NCBI RefSeq assembly: GCF_002952775.1
Contig: NZ_CP025066.1
Span: 2,914,001-2,978,000, forward strand
Reading direction: 5' to 3'
Length of the DNA stretch: 64,000 bases
From: Halalkaliarchaeum desulfuricum
GTDB taxonomy: Archaea; Halobacteriota; Halobacteria; Halobacteriales; Haloferacaceae
The notes below the pieces were generated by a model. That model was given only the letters and a program-made list of their open reading frames with translations. It had not been told where the DNA came from and did not search any database. Made by a program: the position numbers and the translations under genes. Shown here one piece after another: positions 7,853 to 18,597 of the stretch. Numbering within the stretch: position 1 is the first letter of the stretch; each line of letters begins with the position of its first letter.

Positions 7853-8830
7853 TCAGTCAAACTCCGACTCGTCACGCCCGCCTGTGGCGTCGGTCCCGGC
7901 CGTCCGGACGACGTCGAACCGCCGGTCGTACTCGATTACCGTCGCGATCCGGTCGGCGACGTCGGGGTCGGCGACGTCGGTGTCGGCGACGTCGGGGTCG
8001 GCGATCCGTTCGACGAGGTACAGCGCGAGATCGAGCCCGGAGGTGACCCCACCGGCAGTGAGCAGGTCGCCGTCGTCGACGACCCGAGCGTCCCGCACGT
8101 CTGCGCCGGTCTCCCGGAGTTCCTCCAGGGCACTGGCGTGTGTCACCGCCGGTCGATCGTCGGTAAGTCCGGCGGTCGCGAGCAGCAATCCCCCAGTACA
8201 GACCCCTGCCACGCGTGCACCGGCCCGGTGGTGGGCCGAGAGCGCACGTGGGACATCCCCGCGCTGAGCCTCTACCCACGCGGAGGCCTCCCCGTCGCGC
8301 GAACTCCAGCCACCCCCTGGAACCACGAGCAGATCGGGTGCGTCCGAAGCCCCCGGTTCGGGGAGCGTCCCGTCCGGGAGGATCCGCGTCCCGTGGCTGG
8401 CGGTGACCTGTTCTACGGGCTCGAGCGTCCGGTAGCTGGGATCGATCCCGACACCGAACTCCCGGGCGTAGTCGAACACCTCGTAGGGACCGATCGCGTC
8501 GAGTTCGTCGAATCCGTCATAAAGCAGGATGTGGACGGACGTGGTGTCGCTGCCGCCGTACACCGACGGCACCGCACGGACGACGTCACCGTCTTCGACC
8601 GGCGTCTCCAGCCCGTCGAGATGGCGGACGTCCGTCCCGTTTTTCGTGACCACCGTGTCGCCGGCGAGGTCCGTTCCCTCGGCGTCGAGCAGTTCCCCCT
8701 CCAGTTCCGGATGACGTCCCTCGAGTTCCCCGAGGAGTTCGCGATACGTGTTCGCGTCGGTCTCGACGGCGAGTTGGTTCGTACCGGCGGCGTCGCGGAA
8801 CGGTCCAAAGAGGCGGAATTCGACGTTCAC
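7853..8830 (-). CDS. Fusion of MoaD/SAMP-like ubiquitin fold and DJ-1/PfpI domain
   Basis: Starting at GTG 8830, residues 1-93 are a beta-grasp MoaD/SAMP domain (NVEFRLFGPFRDAAG at the start, VPSVYGG at the end). Without a stop the frame enters a DJ-1/PfpI domain (VHILLYDGFDELDAIGPYEV from residue 99) with nucleophile elbow GVCTGG, Cys near 211. No ATG/GTG/TTG lies at the domain border, so this is one 325-residue protein. Free SAMPs end in Gly-Gly; here the Gly-Gly (92-93) is internal. A short DVAD repeat lies near residues 280-295. DJ-1 homologues are glyoxalases, chaperones or amidases; the exact role is unknown. The start has no clear Shine-Dalgarno. Confidence 0.85.
   Translation of the reverse strand: MNVEFRLFGPFRDAAGTNQLAVETDANTYRELLGELEGRHPELEGELLDAEGTDLAGDTVVTKNGTDVRHLDGLETPVEDGDVVRAVPSVYGGSDTTSVHILLYDGFDELDAIGPYEVFDYAREFGVGIDPSYRTLEPVEQVTASHGTRILPDGTLPEPGASDAPDLLVVPGGGWSSRDGEASAWVEAQRGDVPRALSAHHRAGARVAGVCTGGLLLATAGLTDDRPAVTHASALEELRETGADVRDARVVDDGDLLTAGGVTSGLDLALYLVERIADPDVADTDVADPDVADRIATVIEYDRRFDVVRTAGTDATGGRDESEFD
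7960..8010. repeat. 15-bp tandem repeat inside coding sequence
   Basis: Units of the form GTCGG(G/T)GTCGGCGAC recur about three times and encode the DVAD(P/T) repeat of the fusion protein's C-terminal part. Confidence 0.75.
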
Positions 8831-8953
8831 ACGCGCTGTGAGGGCCCGATCCTCTTGTAGTCGACGGTCGCGTTCCCACGTCCTCACAACACCACGTCCC
8901 GGAGGCGATCCCGTCCCCGAGGCTTCTTTTGACGGGCACCCCCCAGTGGACGT

Positions 8954-9469
8954 ATGGATCGAATCGAACGCCGCGCCGGAACGCTGTTGCGCGAGCGCGA
9001 GGAGACCGTCGCCGTCGCGGAATCGCTCACTGGAGGACACATTTCGGATCTGCTCACGGACGTTCCCGGATCGAGCGACTACTTCGATCGGGGGATCGTC
9101 ACGTACGCCTACGACGCCAAACGGGGGGAACTCGCCGTACCGCGGGAGGCGCTCGACGAGCACGGGGCGGTGAGCGAACCCGTCGCCCGCGCGATGGCCC
9201 GCGGCGTTCGAGACGTCGCCGACGTGAGCTGGGGAGTCGCCGCCACCGGGATCGCGGGCCCGTCCGGCGGCACCGAGGAAAAGCCAGTCGGACTCGTGTA
9301 TCTCGGCGTCGCGTACGCCGCCCCGTGGGGTACAGGGGAGTCGTTCGCCCGGGTGAAACGGGAGGTGTTCGACGGCGAGCGTGCGGAGATCAAGGACGCG
9401 AGCGCTCGCGGCGCGCTGTCGTTGCTGGTGGAGACGATCGAATCGACGCCAGTTCCCGACGGGACGTAG
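8954..9469 (+). CDS. CinA C-terminal family nicotinamide-nucleotide amidase
   Basis: A stand-alone 171-residue CinA/PncC domain. It has the conserved VAVAESLTGGHISDLLTDVPGSSDYFDRG (residues 19-48, given here in parts: AESLTGG and the PGSS-Y-RG turn), then TYAYDAKRGEL and the ATGIAGPSGG motif (about 97-106). The family deamidates NMN to nicotinate mononucleotide in NAD recycling. The length matches the single-domain type. A TATA-like TTCTTTTGAC lies about 25 bases before the ATG. Confidence 0.92.
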   Translation: MDRIERRAGTLLREREETVAVAESLTGGHISDLLTDVPGSSDYFDRGIVTYAYDAKRGELAVPREALDEHGAVSEPVARAMARGVRDVADVSWGVAATGIAGPSGGTEEKPVGLVYLGVAYAAPWGTGESFARVKREVFDGERAEIKDASARGALSLLVETIESTPVPDGT

Positions 9470-9484
9470 CTCGAAAAGGAACCG

Positions 9485-10450
9485 TCACTCGTCCTCGAGG
9501 ATCCGGCCGATCGCCTCCAGCCGTTCGCCGTCGTAGGTGGTGAGATTGTACCGCGTGGCGCTTACTGTCTCTCCCCACCGATCGATGACGTCGAACTCGA
9601 CGAGCGCCCCCAGCGCGGCACCCAGCGTCCGGGGCGTCGTCGTCGGCTCCTCCAGCGACGCGTGGATCTGCCTGGCCTGCGGATAGTTCCGCCCGCACGT
9701 TTCGATCCCGCGTTTGGCCTCCCGCCAGTGCTGTCGGAGATATCCGTACTTGGTCGGCTCCTCGCACCGGAACCGGTCGATCGTCGCCTGCAGGTCGTCG
9801 ACGGCTTGCGCTTCGCCCGCTCCGACGACCGCGTCGAATGACGCCCGAAGTCGCTGGAACGAGGAGTCCTCGAACTCCTCGGGGTCACAGTACGCGTACA
9901 GCGTTGCGTCGGCCGCGGAAACCGACTCCGAAAGCGTCTCGAGCGCGTCGATGGCTCCGTCGACGTCGTCGTCGCCGAGCAGTCCCGACAGGGAATCGAC
10001 GAAAACGACCGGAGCGTACCCCTCCGCTCCCCAGCCGTCGACATAGCTCCGTGCGGGTCCGAGAATCTCGGCCGCGCGGACGGGCCGAGACAGCGTCGTC
10101 AACGCGACGTCACCGTCACAGGTGACGCGCGTGTCCGGGATCGACGGCACCGTCGGCTGTGGATCCGACTGAAGCCCGTCGGGCGCGGCGGTCGGCCCGT
10201 CCGATCCCCCCTCGACCGCGGTTCCGGCGCTTCCCCTCGCGACGTCGTGGACGTCGACGTACGCCTCTCGTTCGGGCGCCCAACTGGTCTCCCGTCGCCA
10301 GCGACGACGCCAGCCCTCCGCGTCGTGGTCGAACAGTACCGCGAGAGCGCGATCGGCCCCCGTCGCTGTCGGCGGGACGACTCCCCCGGGACCGTCGCAA
10401 ACGAGCGTCGTCGTTCCGGATTCGGCGAGCACGCGGCGATCGGGGATCAT
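9485..10450 (-). CDS. Haloarchaeal hypothetical, RecA/KaiC-like fold without P-loop
   Basis: The 321-residue protein has alternating strands and helices that resemble a degenerate RecA/KaiC fold: TTTLVCDGPGG at the N-terminus with no Lys of a Walker A, and YAPVVFVDSLSGLLG resembling a Walker B strand (about 145-160). The last 70 residues (TTPRTLGAALGALVEFDVIDRWGE..YNLTTY) look like a winged helix. Similar haloarchaeal proteins are labelled DUF7504/HTR-like, a name I recall but cannot verify. The role may be regulatory. It converges on cinA. Confidence 0.7.
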   Translation of the reverse strand: MIPDRRVLAESGTTTLVCDGPGGVVPPTATGADRALAVLFDHDAEGWRRRWRRETSWAPEREAYVDVHDVARGSAGTAVEGGSDGPTAAPDGLQSDPQPTVPSIPDTRVTCDGDVALTTLSRPVRAAEILGPARSYVDGWGAEGYAPVVFVDSLSGLLGDDDVDGAIDALETLSESVSAADATLYAYCDPEEFEDSSFQRLRASFDAVVGAGEAQAVDDLQATIDRFRCEEPTKYGYLRQHWREAKRGIETCGRNYPQARQIHASLEEPTTTPRTLGAALGALVEFDVIDRWGETVSATRYNLTTYDGERLEAIGRILEDE

Positions 10451-10525
10451 CTCAAGTTATATACAACCCGGTTCCGTGCTGGTATAAGTATATCGGTGAG
10501 AAAAGTTATCGGCTCGAGTGCGGAT

Positions 10526-10600
10526 GTCCAGGCGTTGCCGCTCTCGGAACGTCCAGGCGTTGCCGCTCTCGGAACGTCCAGGCGTTGCCACTCTCGGTGT
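10526..10600. repeat. 25-bp tandem repeat, three copies
   Basis: Three head-to-tail 25-bp units (10526-10550, 10551-10575, 10576-10600). The first two are identical; the third differs in the last part. The core is GTCCAGGCGTTGCC. It lies about 120 bases past the 3' end of 5S rRNA. There are no spacers, so it is not CRISPR. Confidence 0.95.
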
Positions 10601-10718
10601 GACTTCGTTATATGTCGCTCTGTGGCTCAAAACAACCCAGTGATCCCTCTCTTCGGCTTGTTAGACGGAACGGAGAAAGATCCCTCTCCGCTCTAACGTG
10701 TCTCTGCTGTATGAATGG

Positions 10719-10840
10719 CGAGGCGGCGATCCGGATTTTCCAGAGGTTCGCACACTCCAGTACTCCCCGCAACGCTGGCGGGCTTAACTTCCGTGTTCGG
10801 TATGGGTACGGGTGTTCCCCCGCCGCTCTGGCCGCCTCAA
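10719..10840 (-). rRNA. rrf: 5S ribosomal RNA
   Basis: The minus strand reads TTGAGGCGGCCAGAGCGG at the 5' end, with the conserved CCCGTACCCATACCGAACAC and GGAAGTTAAGCCCGCC blocks, and ends in a strand pairing with the 5' end (GATCGCCGCCTC). The length of about 122 is normal. No tRNA-Cys follows it, unlike many haloarchaeal rrn operons. Confidence 0.93.
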
Positions 10841-10960
10841 CACCGACCGACGGACTCGAACCGTCGTCTCTCACCTGTGTCGGCCGCTCACACCTCGCGT
10901 CCGTCTCGCTTTGACGCCTTTGTGTCCGTGCAATCCAGCTTCCGCCTGAACCCGCCTCCC

Positions 10961-10975
10961 GGCGTGGTCGTATAC
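10961..10975 (-). other. 3' arm of 23S rRNA processing stem
   Basis: This segment pairs with 13897-13912: 7 base pairs (GTATACG with its complement), one mismatch, then 5 more. It brings the ends of 23S pre-rRNA together, as for the bulge-helix-bulge sites cut by the archaeal splicing endonuclease. Confidence 0.7.
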
Positions 10976-10976
10976 G

Positions 10977-13888
<2,912 letters not shown>

Positions 13889-13896
13889 CTGTAATT

Positions 13897-13912
13897 GTAT
13901 ACGTCCACGACC
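13897..13912 (-). other. 5' arm of 23S rRNA processing stem
   Basis: GGTCGTGGACGTATAC on the minus strand pairs with 10961-10975 across the 23S gene (7 + 5 base pairs with one mismatch). Confidence 0.7.
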
Positions 13913-14101
13913 CGCAAAGCGGGTTCAGTGGGCGTCTGGATTGCACGTACACACGGCGTCATCGATGCCGCCCGGGTGTGAACGGGCAGCGATCTCGAAC
14001 CCTTCCCATCCTCGCTCTCGCGGCATGGTGCATCGGTCGTCCATCCCACCGTTCCCGATCCGCCCCCATAAGGGGACTGATTCGTAACGGCGGGGCGGGC
14101 A

Positions 14102-14173
14102 TGGACCCGCTGGGATTCGAACCCAGGGCATCCTCCTTGCAAAGGAGGCACTCTACCACTGAGCTACGGGCCC
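14102..14173 (-). tRNA. tRNA-Ala (anticodon TGC)
   Basis: A 72-base cloverleaf in the 16S-23S spacer: acceptor GGGCCCG/CGGGTCC, D-arm GCTCAGTGGTAGAGT, anticodon stem CCTCC/GGAGG with loop TTTGCAA, and T-arm CTGGGTTCGAATCCCAG. The discriminator is A and CCA is not encoded. tRNA-Ala(TGC) in this spacer is the rule in haloarchaea. Confidence 0.97.
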
Positions 14174-14178
14174 TCCCC

Positions 14179-14209
14179 CCACTCGCCAGGGACCATCCCT
14201 GGCGAGTGG
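14179..14209 (-). other. 14-bp perfect hairpin before tRNA-Ala
   Basis: CCACTCGCCAGGGA (14179-14192) and its exact complement (14196-14209) form a stem with a 3-base loop, ending 5 bases from the tRNA 5' end. It is likely a processing or folding element of the spacer RNA. Confidence 0.8.
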
Positions 14210-14215
14210 GGTCTG

Positions 14216-14234
14216 TGTGAGCCGCGATCGTTCG
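14216..14234 (-). other. 3' arm of 16S rRNA processing stem
   Basis: This 19-base stretch (TGTGAGCCGCGATCGTTCG on the plus strand) is exactly complementary to 15933-15951 in the leader. The two arms bracket 16S. Flanking bases (GGGGCAC against GTG..CCCC) can form the short helix and bulges of a bulge-helix-bulge site. Confidence 0.88.
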
Positions 14235-14351
14235 TTAGTGCCCCAAATGTCGAATGGGCGAACCGTGGAGCTTCCTCCACCTCGGTGGGTTCCGAACGGA
14301 ACCCGTACAGCGAATGGGCGCTGTGGAGTGATCCACAGCGTCCCGGTCTGT

Positions 14352-15823
<1,472 letters not shown>

Positions 15824-15932
15824 GTCCCTGAATCGGGAATGCCGAGTCAGGGGGGTGGCGGGAATAGACACCGAAGTGTCTACTCACCATTGCAAGGTCC
15901 ACGTTCGCTGCCACCGACATCGGGGGTGACAC

Positions 15933-15951
15933 CGAACGATCGCGGCTCACA
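15933..15951 (-). other. 5' arm of 16S rRNA processing stem
   Basis: Nineteen bases exactly complementary to 14216-14234, about 110 bases before the 16S 5' end in the leader RNA. Confidence 0.88.
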
Positions 15952-15999
15952 TCAGAACGCGCCTTACGGCGGACCGCAGGGACGCAATCCTCATCTCTT

Positions 16000-16036
16000 A
16001 CGGATCATATCGTACTTCATCCGTGGGCTTAAACCC
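16000..16036 (-). promoter_or_regulatory. rRNA operon promoter, proximal candidate
   Basis: The minus strand reads GGGTTTAAGCCC (16025-16036), a TATA-like box inside a small palindrome, with a purine-rich start region near 16003. It lacks the TGCGAACG sequence of the two promoters upstream, so support is weaker. Confidence 0.45.
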
Positions 16037-16098
16037 ATCGGATCGGTTCCGATTCGATCCCCGCGACCCCGAACCGTAATCGGCCGGGGGCGCGGTTT

Positions 16099-16140
16099 CG
16101 TTCGCATCACGATCCGAGTGCCCTCGTACTGATAAGGCCA
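16099..16140 (-). promoter_or_regulatory. rRNA operon promoter, middle
   Basis: The minus strand has a TATA-like CCTTATC (about 16131-16137) followed about 26 bases later by TGCGAACG (16099-16106). The same pair with the same spacing occurs again about 103 bases upstream. Confidence 0.6.
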
Positions 16141-16201
16141 TCGGATCGGACGCGGTCGACCGCTCCGATCCGGAGCGGTCGGACCCCAGGTCGCCCCGGG
16201 G

Positions 16202-16240
16202 CGTTCGCATTCCAAGCGAGGAGAGTCGACCACTTAACCC
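16202..16240 (-). promoter_or_regulatory. rRNA operon promoter, distal
   Basis: The minus strand has GGGTTAAGTG (16231-16240), then TGCGAACG at 16202-16209, about 26 bases from the box. Tandem promoters of this type drive haloarchaeal rRNA operons. Confidence 0.6.
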
Positions 16241-16436
16241 CGTCGTTCCGTCGCCGCCTCGTCACTCGATTACACGGGATGAACTCGCAGGGCAAGGCGA
16301 CGAAAGCCCGGGACTCTCGAGGGCGCGAGCGCGGTGAAAACTGTCGCGCGGATGGAGGCCGGTCGATCATCCGTCCGCTCGTACGGGTCGTCCCGCCGGG
16401 CGTGCGCCGCGCATACGACTAACTGGTCGTCACGCG

Positions 16437-16444
16437 AATAAAAG
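16437..16444 (-). promoter_or_regulatory. Possible outermost rRNA promoter TATA box
   Basis: CTTTTATTC on the minus strand precedes GTATGCG by about 25 bases. It lies between the MC1 gene and the leader and could start the longest pre-rRNA. The stretch 15824-16524 otherwise holds only the rRNA leader and no gene. Confidence 0.35.
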
Positions 16445-16524
16445 AGTCGGATTCGACTGCGTCGTCGGCGACCAGGTCCTCGCGTCCGTCCGGCCGGGCG
16501 TCAACTGTCCGCGGCTACCGGCGG

Positions 16525-16833
16525 TTACTCTTCGAGGTGTTCGATGCCCTCTTTGGAGACATTGGCCTCGGTGATCTCCTCGGGCATCCAGTCTGGACTG
16601 TTGTCCGGCGCCTCCTCTTCCCAGGCCCAGCCTTCGTAGATGTGGACTTTGTCGGTCCCTTTCTCGCGGAGCCTGAGTTCCTCGGGATCGGCATCACTCT
16701 CGCTGGGCGCCGGCTCGAGTCGGCGGGCAGCCTTGAGTGCCGCCTGTCGCGGCGTGTTACCGGAGAACACGCTCGGTTCTTCTCCACCCTCTTCTCGAAG
16801 TGCGAAATTGCGCTTACCATCTTCACGTACCAT
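16525..16833 (-). CDS. Non-histone chromosomal protein MC1
   Basis: A 102-residue MC1-family DNA-bending protein: KRNFALREEGGEEPSVFSG and TPRQAALKAARRLEP, then LRLREKGTDKVHIYEGWAWE. MC1 is a monomeric chromatin protein of haloarchaea and methanogens. I chose the ATG at 16833 because GGAGGG lies 8 bases before it; an ATG at 16848 is possible. A strong TATA box lies at 16908-16921. The C-terminal 15 residues (ITEANVSKEGIEHLEE) are typical of haloarchaeal forms. It lies directly upstream of the rRNA leader, in the same direction. Confidence 0.93.
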   Translation of the reverse strand: MVREDGKRNFALREEGGEEPSVFSGNTPRQAALKAARRLEPAPSESDADPEELRLREKGTDKVHIYEGWAWEEEAPDNSPDWMPEEITEANVSKEGIEHLEE

Positions 16834-16907
16834 GGTTTTACCCTCCATGGCAACCGAACACATGATACATTATAAAAATACCGGGGAATTCGGCCGGGGA
16901 GACAGAA

Positions 16908-16921
16908 AGTATTTAAGTATC
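16908..16921 (-). promoter_or_regulatory. Promoter of MC1 gene
   Basis: The minus strand GATACTTAAATACT is a near-ideal archaeal TATA box. Predicted RNA start near 16885 gives a leader of about 50 bases with a Shine-Dalgarno, unusual in this mostly leaderless genome. The rest of 16841-17194 shows no gene; a TATA-like CTTATGTATA at about 17153-17162 serves the next gene. Confidence 0.65.
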
Positions 16922-17194
16922 GATCTCGGTCCACCGGAACGAACGGCGAAAAAAGTGGTTACGAGGGCGATAACGGGGTGAAATCACGGGGTTCAGGGGG
17001 GAGTCGACGCTCGCGCGCGGTCGAAAACCGCCTCACGGATGCCCTTCTCGGGGGTCGAAACACCCTCTCGAGGGTCGGGATGTGCCGCGGAAAGACGAAA
17101 GAACGCTCTCGCGGGTTCCGCGGGTTCCTCTACGCGAGAGCACGAAACAACACTTATGTATAGGCTACTCCGAAGTTAGGGGTAGATAGGTTCG

Positions 17195-17392
17195 ATGGTC
17201 CGGAAAAAGAAGCTCAGCCCGAGTGGGGCCAAGGACGACGACGGGCAGTACCACAACGCCCACGTGAACCTCCACGAAGACGAACTCGCCGTCGCGGGAA
17301 TGGAGATCGGCGACGAGGTGTTCGTCAGGGTACGGGACGGCAAGATCGTCATCCAGAAAGCGGATTCGGACGAGGTCGAACACGACTTCTAA
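17195..17392 (+). CDS. AbrB/SpoVT-like swapped-hairpin protein
   Basis: A 65-residue basic-start, acidic-body protein. The C-terminal half (MEIGDEVFVRVRDGKIVIQKA) has the strand-turn-strand pattern of AbrB/SpoVT DNA-binding domains. The N-terminal KKKLSPSGAKDDDG is charged. AbrB proteins bind DNA as dimers; here no antitoxin partner is adjacent, so a stand-alone regulator is likely. Confidence 0.75.
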   Translation: MVRKKKLSPSGAKDDDGQYHNAHVNLHEDELAVAGMEIGDEVFVRVRDGKIVIQKADSDEVEHDF

Positions 17393-17454
17393 CGACAGTT
17401 GACGCCTCGCGGAAGCCGGCGGCTTCTTGTCGCCGGAGGGATTTTGTCCGGACG

Positions 17455-18510
17455 ATGAGGGCGTACGATCTCCTGAAGCGAGGACTGTTCCTGTTACCTC
17501 CCGAGACAGCACACGGGCTCGCGGTGAACGCGTTACAGTTCGTCCAGCGGACCCCGACAGCGGGGGCGATCGAGCGACACTGCCGCGTGGACGACCCCCG
17601 TCTCGAGTCGGACGTGTTCGGCCTGACGTTCCCCAACCCCGTCGGCGTCGCCGCCGGCTTCGACAAGAACGCGGAGGTGCCGGTGGCGCTTGCGGCGCTG
17701 GGGTTCGGCCACCTCGAGGTCGGTGCCGTCACTGCCCAGCCGCAGGAAGGCAATCCCCGCCCCCGAGCGTTCAGGCTGCCGGAGGATCGGGCACTGATAA
17801 ACCGGATGGGGTTCAACAACGAGGGAGCCGACGCGATCGGACGGCGCCTCGACCGCGGCCCCCTGCCGGACGTTCCGATCGGCGTCAACATCGGCAAAAC
17901 GACCGCAACGCCCCTCGCGGAGGCGGCCGACGACTACCGGTACACCTACGAGCGGGTCGCCGAGGCCGGTGACTTCTTCGTGGTGAACGTCTCCTGTCCC
18001 AACACCCCCGAACTCCGCGAACTGCAGGACCGGGACGCACTCGAGGAGATCCTCGCCGAACTGCGGTCGGTCGGTGCCTCGCCGCTTCTGGTGAAGCTCT
18101 CGCCCGACCTGCCGGGGGGCGCACTCGAGGAGGCGCTTGCAGTCGTCGACGAGATGGACCTCGACGGGGTCGTCACCACGAACACGACGACCGAACGTCC
18201 GAACACCCTGCAGCATCCGAACCGTGCCCAGCGCGGTGGCCTCTCGGGGAAGCCGATCGAGGACCGCGCGACTGATCTGGTGCGGTACACCGCCCGACGG
18301 GTCGACGTTCCCGTGATCGGCGTGGGCGGAGTTTCGGACGCCGAGGGGGCGTACGCGAAGATCCGGGCGGGTGCGAGCCTGGTGCAGTTGTACACCGGAC
18401 TGATCTACGAAGGACCGACGATCGCGCGCGACATCAACAGGGGACTGCTGGAACTGCTCGAGCGGGACGGGTTCGAGTCGATCGAGGACGCCGTCGGCGC
18501 CGATCGCTAG
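17455..18510 (+). CDS. pyrD: Dihydroorotate dehydrogenase, class 2-like
   Basis: The 351-residue protein oxidises dihydroorotate to orotate in pyrimidine synthesis. It has the class-2 N-terminal helices (YDLLKRGLFLLPPETAHGLA, about 4-23) that dock on the membrane and take quinone. FMN and substrate motifs follow: AAGFDKNAEV, INRMGFNNEG, and the catalytic loop NVSCPNTPELREL (about 180-192). The base position shows Cys (SCPN) where bacterial class-2 enzymes have Ser (SSPN). The end of the gene lies within a tandem repeat. Confidence 0.92.
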   Translation: MRAYDLLKRGLFLLPPETAHGLAVNALQFVQRTPTAGAIERHCRVDDPRLESDVFGLTFPNPVGVAAGFDKNAEVPVALAALGFGHLEVGAVTAQPQEGNPRPRAFRLPEDRALINRMGFNNEGADAIGRRLDRGPLPDVPIGVNIGKTTATPLAEAADDYRYTYERVAEAGDFFVVNVSCPNTPELRELQDRDALEEILAELRSVGASPLLVKLSPDLPGGALEEALAVVDEMDLDGVVTTNTTTERPNTLQHPNRAQRGGLSGKPIEDRATDLVRYTARRVDVPVIGVGGVSDAEGAYAKIRAGASLVQLYTGLIYEGPTIARDINRGLLELLERDGFESIEDAVGADR

Positions 18511-18556
18511 GTCGTCTCGATCGGCGCCGACCGCTAGGTCGTCTCGGTCGGCGCGG
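18494..18556. repeat. 27-bp tandem repeat over the pyrD stop codon
   Basis: Units 18494-18520 and 18521-18547 differ at two positions, and 9 bases of a third follow. Each unit carries GATCGCTAGGTCGTCTCG-type sequence; the TAG of the first copy is the pyrD stop. Confidence 0.85.
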
Positions 18557-18597
18557 TCCCTGGATCACCTCGACCGATCGCCGGCTGTCGCTGCCGG

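Noticed and set aside
10526-10600. CRISPR array
   Set aside because: The three 25-bp units are directly adjacent without spacers, and no cas gene is present.
10600-10718. tRNA-Cys at the end of the rRNA operon
   Set aside because: No T-loop consensus, acceptor stem or GCA anticodon arm can be found on either strand.
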